Assembly: GCA_025499705.1 (NCBI GenBank)
Contig: JAFMVE010000021.1
Coordinates: forward strand, 25,706 to 89,705
DNA length: 64,000 nucleotides
DNA from: Carboxylicivirga caseinilyticus
GTDB taxonomy: Bacteria; Bacteroidota; Bacteroidia; Bacteroidales; Marinilabiliaceae
Direction of reading: 5' to 3'
Under the pieces are notes generated by a model. It was not told where the DNA came from. It made no database searches and saw nothing but the letters and a program-made list of their open reading frames with translations. This document shows, in pieces, positions 18,934 to 29,135 of the stretch. Positions within the stretch are counted from its first letter, which is position 1; every line of letters begins with the position of its first letter. Both the position numbers and the translations under genes were made by a program.

Positions 18934-20829
18934 TTAGTTATGATTTGGGTTTCTTACAATCAATGGGTTACTATTTATCACACCATCACTAATGCTTGAA
19001 TAATAATTACCCATTCTGAATCGATGAGAAGCAATTACGTTGGATGGTTTAACCACTTTGAATACATACTTGTAATTGTTTTCGCTTCCGTTCTCATCGT
19101 AATATTTGTATGGCCATAAACCAAATACACGGGTTTGAATTTCATCAGCTACACCAATATTGGTTGATAAATCTACTGCTTCACCGTTCCAAACCTGGTG
19201 TGCTAAACGCCAACGTTTCATATCCCATAATTCATGACCTTCAAATGCTAACTCAACCTTACGTTCATTAACTATACGATCAAATGAGATATCACTTTGA
19301 TCTAAAGGAATTGTTAAACCGGCACGAGTACGAACTGTATTCATATAAGTAGCAGCCACATCCGGATGTCCTAATTCAAAAGCAGCTTCTGCAGCATTTA
19401 AATAAACTTCTGCCAATCGGTAACGCACCCACCAGACATCACTTTTCACACCACGCTGACCTGATCCGGTAGCTTCATCCATAAATTTGCGAACATAGAA
19501 CCCTGTTTGGGCTCCCCACTCAAGTCCGTCTATTGGTCCATCTTTACCAACTACTTGTTCATCTACATCCTTACCTGGCAAACTTCCTGTATCACCAAAT
19601 TTATCAGATGAAATAACTGAACCGTCAGCCAACATAAATCCGGCCCATATATCAACTGGTTTACCTTTAAAAGTTGACCCAGGCAACATAATCGTTCCAG
19701 CTAAACGAGCATCTCTGTCCTTGAAGATATCCATTGGATCATCGTAATAAATCCAGTCTCCATCCTCAGCGTTAGTTTGAAATGGTTCGTAAGTATTATC
19801 CACTTTTTCGAAAAGCTGTGCCAGGTTTAATGATGGATTCAATCGTCCACCTTCCAAATCTTCAGCTTCTCCCCATGGTTGATTCACCAATGTCCAAGGG
19901 TTAGATTCTTCATTGTTCATACTTTGTACATAATCCTTTGCAAAAATAACCTCAGGATTATTCGATTTATCCTGAAATAATCTTGCAAAATTTTCAGAAA
20001 GATTTTCTTTCTTGTTATACAAACTATAAGGTCCTGTTCCGATTAATTCTTCAGCTGCATCAAAAGCTGTTTGATAATAAGCATTGGCCATTGATGATGA
20101 GATACCTACTTCTCCATCTGGCAATGTAACTTCCGGAGTATTGGCACCATACTTAGCAATTGAAGCAGCATATAATGCAACTCTTGATTTCATCGCTAAT
20201 ACCAGTCCTTGAGTAGCTCTGGATTTAACATTAACATCATTTGGTAAATCTGCCTTAATATCATCTAACTCTGAAAGAATGAAGTCATAAACTTCATGTT
20301 CTTTTGCACGAGGGTACTGTAAATAACTTGGATCGCCACTAAAGTCATATGTTAATGGTTCCAGAATAAGAGGTACACCACCCATTCGCTTTACCATCTC
20401 GAAATACAAAGTAGCTCTGATAAAACGACCTTCAGCAAGGAAACGTGCTTTTGAAGTAATTACCGTTTCATCAGCAGCCTCGCATTTCTGGATGAATAAG
20501 TTAAGCTCGCGCATATAACCATAATCCCAAAGTCTCCACCAATCATAACCATAGTCCCAAAGGTCACGGTGTCTCCAGTAATCACCAGCATTTGAGGCAA
20601 AAGCTTCATCAAAATTGGTATATTCCCACCACGATTTTACCGATTGGTAATCGTTAATTCTCCAGTACAAATCAGATACAAGACTAAACACAAGGCTTTC
20701 GTCCTGCCATAGCTGCTCATCCAACAAAAGACTTGTTGGTTCTCTATCCAGGAATTCTTCATCATTACAGCCAGGCATTACAGCCAGAATGATGAGAGCG
20801 ATTAATATAAATTTTTTCATTTTTTCCAT
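18934..20829 (-). CDS. SusD/RagB-family surface glycan-binding lipoprotein
   Basis: 631 aa with a lipobox (ILAVMPGC). The SusD fold shows as N-terminal TPR-like helices (FIQKCEAADETVITSKARFLAEGRFIRATLYFEMVKRMGGVPLI) and the C-terminal motif VWWVRYRLAEVYLNAAEAAFELGH ... FDRIVNERKVELAFEGHELWDMKRWRL. It acts as the lid of the SusC transporter and captures oligosaccharides at the outer membrane. It starts 3 nt after the susC stop codon (alternative ATG at 20820). It is longer than a minimal SusD (about 550 aa), with an insert of about residues 330-430 that may shape substrate specificity. Confidence 0.95.
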   Translation of the reverse strand: MEKMKKFILIALIILAVMPGCNDEEFLDREPTSLLLDEQLWQDESLVFSLVSDLYWRINDYQSVKSWWEYTNFDEAFASNAGDYWRHRDLWDYGYDWWRLWDYGYMRELNLFIQKCEAADETVITSKARFLAEGRFIRATLYFEMVKRMGGVPLILEPLTYDFSGDPSYLQYPRAKEHEVYDFILSELDDIKADLPNDVNVKSRATQGLVLAMKSRVALYAASIAKYGANTPEVTLPDGEVGISSSMANAYYQTAFDAAEELIGTGPYSLYNKKENLSENFARLFQDKSNNPEVIFAKDYVQSMNNEESNPWTLVNQPWGEAEDLEGGRLNPSLNLAQLFEKVDNTYEPFQTNAEDGDWIYYDDPMDIFKDRDARLAGTIMLPGSTFKGKPVDIWAGFMLADGSVISSDKFGDTGSLPGKDVDEQVVGKDGPIDGLEWGAQTGFYVRKFMDEATGSGQRGVKSDVWWVRYRLAEVYLNAAEAAFELGHPDVAATYMNTVRTRAGLTIPLDQSDISFDRIVNERKVELAFEGHELWDMKRWRLAHQVWNGEAVDLSTNIGVADEIQTRVFGLWPYKYYDENGSENNYKYVFKVVKPSNVIASHRFRMGNYYSSISDGVINSNPLIVRNPNHN

Positions 20830-20832
20830 TTT

Positions 20833-23800
20833 TTATAATGTTAGATTCACACCAACATTCACCATACTGTTTTGTGGATATTGTAAACCATTCGGATCCA
20901 TCACTTCCGGTTCAACACCAACATCCTTCAAGTTATCCAATGAGAATAGGTTATAAGTACTTACATATACTCTCAGATTTTGTACACCTACTTTAGTAAC
21001 TAAATCTTTAGGAAGAGTATATCCTAATTCCATTGTACGAAGTCTTAGGTAGCGAACATTTGTTAACCAGAAAGTAGATTGCTTATTGTAGTTACTATGA
21101 CCACCTTTGTTATAGCGTAATGCCGGATATTTACCTGCAATCCATTCACTATTGATATCGTATGGATCTGCACGATGCCATCTGTCATTGTAGAAGTCAG
21201 ACAATAATGCGCCTTCATTCTGATATGGCCAACGCATTTCCCAGTTTCTGTTATATGAATACATGGCTCCTCCTGAGAAATCAGCTCTGAAGTCAAATCC
21301 TTTATAGGTTAACAATAAGTTAAATCCATAATTTAGTATTGGGTTTTGATCTCTTGCATAACCAATTGGGCGTTCATCACGACCATCAATAAGTCCATCG
21401 CCATTGACATCCTTGTAGATAATATCTCCTGGAAGTAAACTAGTGTTTCCTTGTCCGTCAATATCAACCGTATAGTTGTTAATTTCATCCATTGACTGAA
21501 ACTGACCAATAGCCTCATAACCCCAGAAAGTGCCTGTCCAACGATCTTCACCAGATGATCTGTAATGCTCCCATGAGTTACCCCAACGAGGTTTGTATGA
21601 TTCAAGGAATCTATTTCTAGCATATGAGATATTTCCACCAACTGAATATTTAAGATCACCTGCTTTACCATCGTATGATAATGAGATTTCAGCTCCCATG
21701 GTTGCATCACTATTAACATTCTCTTGAGGTAAAGTGTAACCGATTTCAGCAGGCGTCAAAACATCATACTTTAGTCCTTTTAATCCATCACGTTTTCGAT
21801 AGAAATAATCAACTGTACCATTTAATCGACTGTTCATCAAAGAGAAATCAACACCAATATCTGAAATCTTAGAAGTATACCAGCTAATATTAGTAATAGG
21901 CACACCTTTATCACGAGAACCTGCTACAACAGTACCATCCATAACCGTAGTTACAGAATTATAATTATAACCTGTCATATAGTCAAATGCACCAATACCA
22001 ACATTATCATCTCCTAACTCACCATAAGAAGCACGCAGTTTAATATCAAGAGAAGAATCGCCAATCAGATTTTTCGCAAAATTCTCTTCTGTAATTCTCC
22101 ATCCAACTGATGCAGAAGGGAAGAATCCCCAACGTTTATTATCAGCAAACTTCCATGATGCATCGCGGCGACCTGCCACCTCAACATAGTACTTATTGGC
22201 ATAGTTATAATTTGCACGACCTACATATCCAATACGAGCAGACTCCCAGTCAGAATCATTGTATGTATCCATATCAGCAAAATATAACAGCGGCAATGCA
22301 TTTGTCTTTGGAACAGCATGTACCCAAATATCCAATTCTCTGCGCTCAATACGCTCAGCCACAAAAGTTGCTGCTACATTATGCTTACCAAAATCACGAA
22401 TATAATTTAACTGTCCTTGATATACCTGTTCAATATTTTTATGAGTTCCACGCTCTCTCCATGGGTTTTGCATACTGAAGGTCACATCATATTGTTCTCC
22501 TTCAGGACGATCAGGATAATAAGAGTAAGCCTCATAAGTATACTCATGACCATTCATAACACGATCAGCATAATAGTATGAATACATACCTTTGGCTGTC
22601 AAACCTTTTACCGGAAATTCATATTCGCCAGTAAAATTTAATTGCATTACACGCCAGTCTTCAGTCCAGTATCCTGAATCCTTTTTATTCAACAAAGCCC
22701 AATTGGTATCGTTATGGCCAATATTATTAATGTACATTGGGTTATCATTGGCATAAGGACGATCCATTGGAGTATTGCGGAATAAAGCAAAACGAGGTGC
22801 CCAATAATCATCACCTCCAGGAACACCTGGATTATCACGAGTTTCAATACGTCCATTGATGTTTGCCCCAACTTTTAATCTCTTGGCAATTTGAGCATTT
22901 ACATTCGATTGAATATTCTGACGATTAAAGGTAAATTCACGTCCTAAAACCGAATTCTGATGAAGTTTTGTATAAGACAAATAGTAATCAATCTTATCAG
23001 AACCACCTGAAGTACTAACATTAACTGAATTTTGAGGAGCATTCGGTTGAATAATAAAATCATACCAATCAAAACTTTGATAACCAGGTTCAGTTCCTGC
23101 CTTCCACTTAGCCAACTCTTCAGGGCTAAGTACATTATTTACAGACCTTCCATCATTAATATCAGCTTCAACCTTACCTAATTGCCATTCATATGCATTG
23201 GTTGTTTTTGGAAAACGAGACCAGTTTTGCCAGCCATAGTAAGCATTAACGTTAATAGTATTGCTCTCACCTTTTTTACCGCTTTTTGTTGTTACTACAA
23301 TAACTCCATTGGCAGCACGCACACCATAAATAGCAGCAGAAGCATCTTTCAAAACAGTAATACTTTCAATATCGTTTGGAGATATGTTATTGAACTGACC
23401 GGCATCCTTTTGAATACCATCGATAACATAAAGAGGTTCTCCCATGTTACGAATAGAAATAGTAGCTGAAGCTCCCGGACGGCCATCAGGCATACGGAAA
23501 CTAACCCCAGCAATTTTACCGGCTAACGCAGAACTTACAGTGGCAGCAGGAACTGCCTCTAAATCCTTTGCACCCACACTTGAAATTGCACCAGTTAATG
23601 ACCCCTTCTTCTGAGTACCATAACCAACTGCGATTACTTCGTTCAATCCAATGCTGGATTCCTGCATTACGACACTAATCGATGTTCGACCTGCAACATT
23701 TTCTTCAACAGTTTCCATCCCTATAAAAGAGAAAACCAAAACACCATCACTAGGAATACCTTGTAATGAATAATTACCATCAATATCTGAGATGGTACCA

Positions 23801-23943
23801 TTACTGGTAGATCCTTTTAATAGAATTGAGACTCCGGGAACAGGATCTCCCATAGAGTCTTCAATCTTCCCTGCCACTGTCACCGTCTGGGCCAATAACC
23901 CAATCGGTACCATAAGTAGCAATAGAAAAAAGATTTTTTTCAT
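20833..23943 (-). CDS. SusC/RagA-family TonB-linked outer-membrane transporter
   Basis: 1036 aa. A signal peptide (MKKIFFLLLLMVPIGLLAQ) is followed by a carboxypeptidase-like beta-sandwich (VAGKIEDSMGDPVPGVSILLKGSTSNGT...DGNYSL), the TonB box region (NEVIAVGYGTQKKGSLTGAIS), the plug (PLYVIDGIQ, ITVLKDASAAIYGVRAANGVIVVTTK) and a 22-strand barrel to the end. It imports oligosaccharides with SusD. It is the first gene of the PUL and divergent from the HTCS gene, so its promoter lies in 23944-24186. There is no N-terminal STN domain, so anti-sigma (FecR) signalling is unlikely; control should come from the HTCS. Confidence 0.96.
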   Translation of the reverse strand: MKKIFFLLLLMVPIGLLAQTVTVAGKIEDSMGDPVPGVSILLKGSTSNGTISDIDGNYSLQGIPSDGVLVFSFIGMETVEENVAGRTSISVVMQESSIGLNEVIAVGYGTQKKGSLTGAISSVGAKDLEAVPAATVSSALAGKIAGVSFRMPDGRPGASATISIRNMGEPLYVIDGIQKDAGQFNNISPNDIESITVLKDASAAIYGVRAANGVIVVTTKSGKKGESNTINVNAYYGWQNWSRFPKTTNAYEWQLGKVEADINDGRSVNNVLSPEELAKWKAGTEPGYQSFDWYDFIIQPNAPQNSVNVSTSGGSDKIDYYLSYTKLHQNSVLGREFTFNRQNIQSNVNAQIAKRLKVGANINGRIETRDNPGVPGGDDYWAPRFALFRNTPMDRPYANDNPMYINNIGHNDTNWALLNKKDSGYWTEDWRVMQLNFTGEYEFPVKGLTAKGMYSYYYADRVMNGHEYTYEAYSYYPDRPEGEQYDVTFSMQNPWRERGTHKNIEQVYQGQLNYIRDFGKHNVAATFVAERIERRELDIWVHAVPKTNALPLLYFADMDTYNDSDWESARIGYVGRANYNYANKYYVEVAGRRDASWKFADNKRWGFFPSASVGWRITEENFAKNLIGDSSLDIKLRASYGELGDDNVGIGAFDYMTGYNYNSVTTVMDGTVVAGSRDKGVPITNISWYTSKISDIGVDFSLMNSRLNGTVDYFYRKRDGLKGLKYDVLTPAEIGYTLPQENVNSDATMGAEISLSYDGKAGDLKYSVGGNISYARNRFLESYKPRWGNSWEHYRSSGEDRWTGTFWGYEAIGQFQSMDEINNYTVDIDGQGNTSLLPGDIIYKDVNGDGLIDGRDERPIGYARDQNPILNYGFNLLLTYKGFDFRADFSGGAMYSYNRNWEMRWPYQNEGALLSDFYNDRWHRADPYDINSEWIAGKYPALRYNKGGHSNYNKQSTFWLTNVRYLRLRTMELGYTLPKDLVTKVGVQNLRVYVSTYNLFSLDNLKDVGVEPEVMDPNGLQYPQNSMVNVGVNLTL

Positions 23944-24186
23944 AATTAATGAATTTGAGTTTATTTAAAACACGTTTTTTAAATCGGGGAACAATACTCT
24001 CCCACGATTCAAAGGAAGCTTCAATAAAGAGAATGGCCTGCTATGTTTTAACCAAACAATACAATTTTCCGGTCAAACCTTAAAATGTCTTAAAAACGAA
24101 ATATTTAAGCCTATTCTGTTTCATTTTATGACCAATATTTTTCATTTAATTCAGGTATTTTATACCTTATTGTTACATTATTTTGA

Positions 24187-27100
24187 ATGCAACGAATTAG
24201 TATTTTCATGAAAATTCCAATTATTAATAAAAGGTATCTACTGTTTTTTTGGCTTGTATATTCAGCTGTTTCTGCTTTTGCTGATGCTCACAAGATGACA
24301 TTCAGAAAATACCAGGTAAATAACGGACTATCAGAAAATTCTGTCCAGTGCATTCTTCAGGACAGACAAGGCTTTATGTGGTTTGGAACCAAAGATGGAC
24401 TTAATAAATACAATGGTTATGAATTTAAAGTATTTAAAAACGATCCTTTAAATCCTAATTCCCTTGGCAATAATTTTATTAGATCTCTTTATCAGGATAA
24501 TGAGGGTAATATTTGGGTTGGAACTGATCAACGCCTTTATATATTAAATACTCAAACCGAAACATTTAGTCTGTTTGATATAAAAACTGAAAATGGCACA
24601 AATATTAATAGTACCATCACCTCTATCGTTGCAGAAGACAAAAACACAATATGGATTGGAACCGCAACTCAAGGTGTATTCGTTTATGATATTCAAGCAG
24701 GTAAATTAAATCAATACCTTAAAGGTAGCGATTCCTCTACCTTACACTCTAATCTTATTTGGCGCATTTATAAAGATGCGTCTAACACTGTTTGGATTGG
24801 CACTCGTAACGGACTAAGCAGATATTATAAGGAAACAAACAGTTTTGTGACATATGGGTCACGTGAAAATCCTGAATATATTGATGACCCTGAGATACTT
24901 TCTATTTATGAAGATTCCGATGGAATAATCTGGCTTGGAACCTGGTCCGGAGGTCTTGTTAAGTACAATAAATCAACCAACACATTTAAACATTATTTCG
25001 GAAAGTCAGACAAAAACTATGTCACTCATATCAGAAGCATTCTTGAGTATCGTAAGAATGAACTACTTATTGGGTCGGATGACGGCCTCTATTTGCTAAA
25101 CAAATCAACCGAAGAATATCAGCGATTGGATGACCAACGTGATCCTAACAGCCTAAGTGATCAGAATGTGTATTCATTTTATAAAGATAAAGAAGGCGGA
25201 ATCTGGATCGGAACTTATTTTGGTGGAGTTAATTATATGTCGGCTAATAGTACCATTATTGAACATTATTACCCAAGTTATAAAAGCAACTCCCTGTCGG
25301 GAAAGGCGGTCAGTCAGTTTTTAGAAGATGAAAATGGAAATCTATGGATTGCCACAGAAGATGGAGGCTTAAACTTTTTTGACACTAAAAACAAAAGTTT
25401 TAAAACCTACCTCTCGGGCGAAAAAGGCAAGTTTCTAAGCTACCATAATCTTCATGCTCTTACCTTTTATAGGGATAAGCTTTGGATCGGAACTTTTTCC
25501 CGAGGTTTGGATGTGCTTAATCTCGAAAAGCAAACTTTCAATAACTATCAGTACAGCTCAACCGACTCAGCTACCATTGATGATAACTGTGTTTTTTCAC
25601 TATTTAAAAGTTCGAACAATGACCTGTATGTGGGTACACCATTTGGATTAAGTAAATTCAATAGTGATAAAAACAACTTCGAAAGAATAAAGCAGGTAAG
25701 AGGCTTTGTTTACGATATTATCGAAGATTATATGGGTAACCTTTGGATTGGTTGTTATGGAGAAGGCATTTACCGATACAACAGGCAAAACCAGAGCTGG
25801 ACACATTTTGTTCATGAACACGGCAATCCCAATTCACTTTGTCACAACAAAATAATAGACATTTACGAAGACGAAAAACATCGTTTATGGTTTGCCAGTG
25901 AAGGAGGTGGATTAAGCAAATACAACTACGATACGCAAGACTTTACCACCATCAACCGGAGTAAAAATCTACCCAACGATGTTGTTTATGGAATACTCGA
26001 CGATAAATATGGTAATATATGGGCAAGCACCAATAAGGGTATTTCTAAAATCAATCCGGTAACACTGGAAATATCAACCCTTACTCAGGAAGATGGATTA
26101 CAAAGCAACCAGTTTAACTACCGTTCCAGTTTTAAAGCTTCTGACGGAAAATTTTATTTTGGCGGCATTAATGGTTTTAATGCATTTTATCCTGATCAAA
26201 TCAAAGACAACAGTTATATCCCGCCGGTTCATATCACCAATTTCGAACTTTTGGAAGTAGATCAACCGCTTAAAGCTGATTCAGCCTTTAATACCGATTT
26301 TAATATCCGAAAGAAAATAGTTCTCAATCATGATCAGGCTTCTTTCAGAATTAGTTTCGTGAGTTTAAGTTTCCAGGCTCAGGAAAAAAATCAGTATGCC
26401 TATTTTATGGAGAATCTTAACACCAGATGGGTAGAAATAGGAAACCAACGTCAGGTATCATACATAAATCTTGCTCCGGGAGAATATACTTTCAGGGTAA
26501 AAGGTTCGAATAACAATGAAAAATGGAATCCCAAAGAAGACTTCTTAAGTGTTATTATTCTTCCTCCCTGGTGGAAAACCAAAACCGCCTATTTTATGTA
26601 TTTCCTGCTAATAATGGGTGTGACTTATTCTATTTTCAGATATTATCTGAACATTGTTCGACTACGACAAAGAATTAAACTGGAAGAATTTCAAAATGAA
26701 AAAGAGAAGGAGATTTACACATCAAAAATCAATTTCTTTACCAATATTGCACATGAAATACGTACGCCTGTTAGCCTGATTCGTGCACCTCTTGACAGTA
26801 TTCTGGCTTCGAAAGAAGGTAGTGCCGAAACAAAGGAAAACCTTTCCGTTATTAACAAAAACACTGAAAGACTTATCAACCTTGTTAATCAATTGCTTGA
26901 TTTCCGGAAGATTGAAAAAGACACCTATTCTATTGAAGTCTCTAAAGTAGATCTGAATCAATTAATTACAGACACATGTTATCGATTTACACCCGCTGCA
27001 AAAAAAAGAAACATTCAATTATCCTCCCATATACCTGATAAAACAATTACCATTGATGCAGATAAAGATGGAATTACGAAAATTATAAGTAACCTGATTA

Positions 27101-28257
27101 CCAACGCCCTTAAATTTACTAACTCTTTAATCACTGTTGAACTTGAAACAAACCACGTTCAGAATAAAGTGCGTGTAAAAGTTTCGGATGATGGACCCGG
27201 CATTGATGAACAATACAGAGAAAAAGTATTTGAACCTTTCTATCAGATTGACAAGGATATTAAAGATGATAGAAAATTTGGTACTGGTATCGGTTTAGCT
27301 TTATCAAAACAATTAGTTGAACGACATAAAGGGAAGATATATATTGAAAGCAATTCAAAAAATGGCTGCACCTTTATTGTTGAACTAAATACCCAACTAT
27401 CCTTGCCTTCTAATGACTTCAAGGAACCAGAAAAAGCCATTGATGAGAAAGAAGTAAAACAGAGTGCAGCTATGATTGACTTTGGAAGCAGATCACAACA
27501 AACTATTATGGTAGTTGAGGATAATGAGGATCTGTTGAAATTTCTCAAAAACAATCTAAAGAGCGAATTCAATGTTTTAACTGCATTAAATGGCAAAATA
27601 GCACTGGATATCATTGAAGAAAATGCCATTGATTTAATTGTTAGTGATATTGTAATGCCAGAAGTTGGTGGATTAGAGTTGGTTGAAAAAATAAGATCAA
27701 ATCAACAATACAGCCACATACCCATTATTATTCTTTCTGCCCGAACCAATCTCGATACTAAAGTTGATGGTCTGGATCTGGGAGCCGAAAGTTATATTGA
27801 AAAACCTTTTTCCATAGAGTTTTTGAAAGCTCAGATTAAAAGTTTATTGGCTAACCGTGCGCGATTAATAGAAAAGTTTGCCCAATCGCCTTTTATTCCA
27901 TACGGAAGTATTGCAACCAATAAGAAAGACGAAGAATTTATTGAAAAACTAAATCAGGACATAGAACTTCACCTTACAGATCCTGAGTATAACATTGAAA
28001 GTATAGCCTCAACCTTATCGATGAGCCGCTCGAACCTGCAAAGGAAGATCAAAGGTTTAACCGACATGACACCAAATGATTATGTACGTGTCTATCGTTT
28101 GAAAAAAGCGGCTAATTTAATTACAAGTGGTGAGTATCGAATTAATGAGGTATGTTACCTGGTGGGCTTCAACAGTCCATCGTATTTCTCAAAATGTTTT
28201 AAAAAGCAATTCGGAGCTCTGCCCAAAGATTTTGTAAAAGACAATAATCAAGCATAA
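24187..28257 (+). CDS. Hybrid two-component system regulator (HTCS): propeller sensor, kinase, receiver, AraC DNA-binding domain
   Basis: 1356 aa. In order: a signal peptide or anchor; two seven-bladed Reg_prop propellers built from repeats such as QDRQGFMWFGTKDGLNKYN and EDSDGIIWLGTWSGGLVKYN (about residues 40-690); a Y_Y_Y domain (about 700-800); one TM segment (YFMYFLLIMGVTYSIFRYYL). Then come HisKA with phospho-acceptor His at about 856 (FFTNIAHEIRTP), HATPase (DDGPGIDEQYREKVFEPFY, FGTGIGLALSK), a receiver with Asp at about 1154 (LIVSDIVMPE) and a C-terminal AraC HTH. HTCS proteins bind a breakdown product in the periplasm and activate the adjacent PUL. The Met at 24208 may be the real start, as it gives a tighter signal peptide. 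Confidence 0.96.
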   Translation: MQRISIFMKIPIINKRYLLFFWLVYSAVSAFADAHKMTFRKYQVNNGLSENSVQCILQDRQGFMWFGTKDGLNKYNGYEFKVFKNDPLNPNSLGNNFIRSLYQDNEGNIWVGTDQRLYILNTQTETFSLFDIKTENGTNINSTITSIVAEDKNTIWIGTATQGVFVYDIQAGKLNQYLKGSDSSTLHSNLIWRIYKDASNTVWIGTRNGLSRYYKETNSFVTYGSRENPEYIDDPEILSIYEDSDGIIWLGTWSGGLVKYNKSTNTFKHYFGKSDKNYVTHIRSILEYRKNELLIGSDDGLYLLNKSTEEYQRLDDQRDPNSLSDQNVYSFYKDKEGGIWIGTYFGGVNYMSANSTIIEHYYPSYKSNSLSGKAVSQFLEDENGNLWIATEDGGLNFFDTKNKSFKTYLSGEKGKFLSYHNLHALTFYRDKLWIGTFSRGLDVLNLEKQTFNNYQYSSTDSATIDDNCVFSLFKSSNNDLYVGTPFGLSKFNSDKNNFERIKQVRGFVYDIIEDYMGNLWIGCYGEGIYRYNRQNQSWTHFVHEHGNPNSLCHNKIIDIYEDEKHRLWFASEGGGLSKYNYDTQDFTTINRSKNLPNDVVYGILDDKYGNIWASTNKGISKINPVTLEISTLTQEDGLQSNQFNYRSSFKASDGKFYFGGINGFNAFYPDQIKDNSYIPPVHITNFELLEVDQPLKADSAFNTDFNIRKKIVLNHDQASFRISFVSLSFQAQEKNQYAYFMENLNTRWVEIGNQRQVSYINLAPGEYTFRVKGSNNNEKWNPKEDFLSVIILPPWWKTKTAYFMYFLLIMGVTYSIFRYYLNIVRLRQRIKLEEFQNEKEKEIYTSKINFFTNIAHEIRTPVSLIRAPLDSILASKEGSAETKENLSVINKNTERLINLVNQLLDFRKIEKDTYSIEVSKVDLNQLITDTCYRFTPAAKKRNIQLSSHIPDKTITIDADKDGITKIISNLITNALKFTNSLITVELETNHVQNKVRVKVSDDGPGIDEQYREKVFEPFYQIDKDIKDDRKFGTGIGLALSKQLVERHKGKIYIESNSKNGCTFIVELNTQLSLPSNDFKEPEKAIDEKEVKQSAAMIDFGSRSQQTIMVVEDNEDLLKFLKNNLKSEFNVLTALNGKIALDIIEENAIDLIVSDIVMPEVGGLELVEKIRSNQQYSHIPIIILSARTNLDTKVDGLDLGAESYIEKPFSIEFLKAQIKSLLANRARLIEKFAQSPFIPYGSIATNKKDEEFIEKLNQDIELHLTDPEYNIESIASTLSMSRSNLQRKIKGLTDMTPNDYVRVYRLKKAANLITSGEYRINEVCYLVGFNSPSYFSKCFKKQFGALPKDFVKDNNQA

Positions 28258-28263
28258 AAAATC

Positions 28264-28298
28264 AGCCGGTTTGACCATTATCAAACCGGCTAATTTTC
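28264..28298. terminator. Bidirectional terminator between HTCS and modA
   Basis: An 11-bp stem AGCCGGTTTGA / TCAAACCGGCT with a 6-nt loop lies between the convergent genes. It has AATTTTCT on the plus side and TTTTTTATGC on the minus side. Confidence 0.8.
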
Positions 28299-29086
28299 TA
28301 TTTTTTGAATCCAAACTTTTGCCAGATCATCAATGTCTCATCTGAATTCAAAAATTCATAAAAATCAATTGCTGCTAGTTTTGCATTACAAACACCGGCA
28401 ACATAAACAATGGGTTTATGTGTTTCTTCAGGAAAAGTACCTGCAATTTTAACTTTTTTTGATTTCATTGCATCAGTGCGATAAACAATACCCAAAGGTG
28501 CCTCTCCAAGTTCCACCATCATCAGAGCAGACCTGACATCTTTAGAAGGAAGTAACTTATCCTTCAAACCATTATAAACATTAAGATAATCAAGAGATTG
28601 TTTGGCATACCTGCCTGCCGGAACATGCGAGGGATCACCAATGGATAAACGACTCTGTCCCAGCAATGAAACAAAATCAGTTTCGTTATTTATGTTTAAA
28701 CTATCTAACTGAGAATTAAGAGGTACAATTAAGACCAATTCATTTGCCGCAATATCAGTTCTTAATTTTTGTTTGATAAAACCCAAACTATCAACATAAT
28801 CAGCCCACGACTTACTGGCCGACAGAAAGATATCTGCTTCTCCACCTTGTTCTATCTGTCTTGCCAATGTGCCGCTGGATGCCAGATTTAGTTTTATTTT
28901 AACAGCATTTTCTTTTTGATACAATGTTACAATCTCAGAAAGAACATCAGTTAAACTGGCAGCTGCAAAAACCATTACTTCACCTTGTGCTTCGTTTTGA
29001 CTCTTTCCGTTGCTTCCTCCACATGAACTTAAGTAAACTAATACAAAAAGAAACAATACAACCTTTGACATATATTTCATGATCAT
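28298..29086 (-). CDS. modA: Molybdate ABC transporter substrate-binding lipoprotein
   Basis: 262 aa with a lipobox (VYLSSC) after a hydrophobic stretch; the start could also be the third or sixth codon (29080, 29071). The ModA fold is clear: VMVFAAASLTDVLSEIVTLY, NLASSGTLARQIEQGGEADIFLSAS, the hinge GDPSHVPAGRYAKQSL, and GIVYRTDAMKSKKVKIAGTFPEETHKPIVY. The Ser/Thr residues after AAAS and ASSGT are the usual oxyanion ligands. It should bind molybdate or tungstate in the periplasm. The ModB permease and ModC ATPase genes are not next to it, which is unusual; they must be elsewhere if the system is functional. Confidence 0.92.
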   Translation of the reverse strand: MIMKYMSKVVLFLFVLVYLSSCGGSNGKSQNEAQGEVMVFAAASLTDVLSEIVTLYQKENAVKIKLNLASSGTLARQIEQGGEADIFLSASKSWADYVDSLGFIKQKLRTDIAANELVLIVPLNSQLDSLNINNETDFVSLLGQSRLSIGDPSHVPAGRYAKQSLDYLNVYNGLKDKLLPSKDVRSALMMVELGEAPLGIVYRTDAMKSKKVKIAGTFPEETHKPIVYVAGVCNAKLAAIDFYEFLNSDETLMIWQKFGFKK

Positions 29087-29135
29087 TCTTTATTATTTTA
29101 AACTTAATCTGATTATTTATTTATTACAACTTTAA

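Noticed and set aside
22110..22478. Plus-strand 122-codon ORF inside susC
   Set aside because: Antisense to a conserved TonB-linked transporter; His/Gln/Tyr-rich composition is what the reverse of that frame gives.
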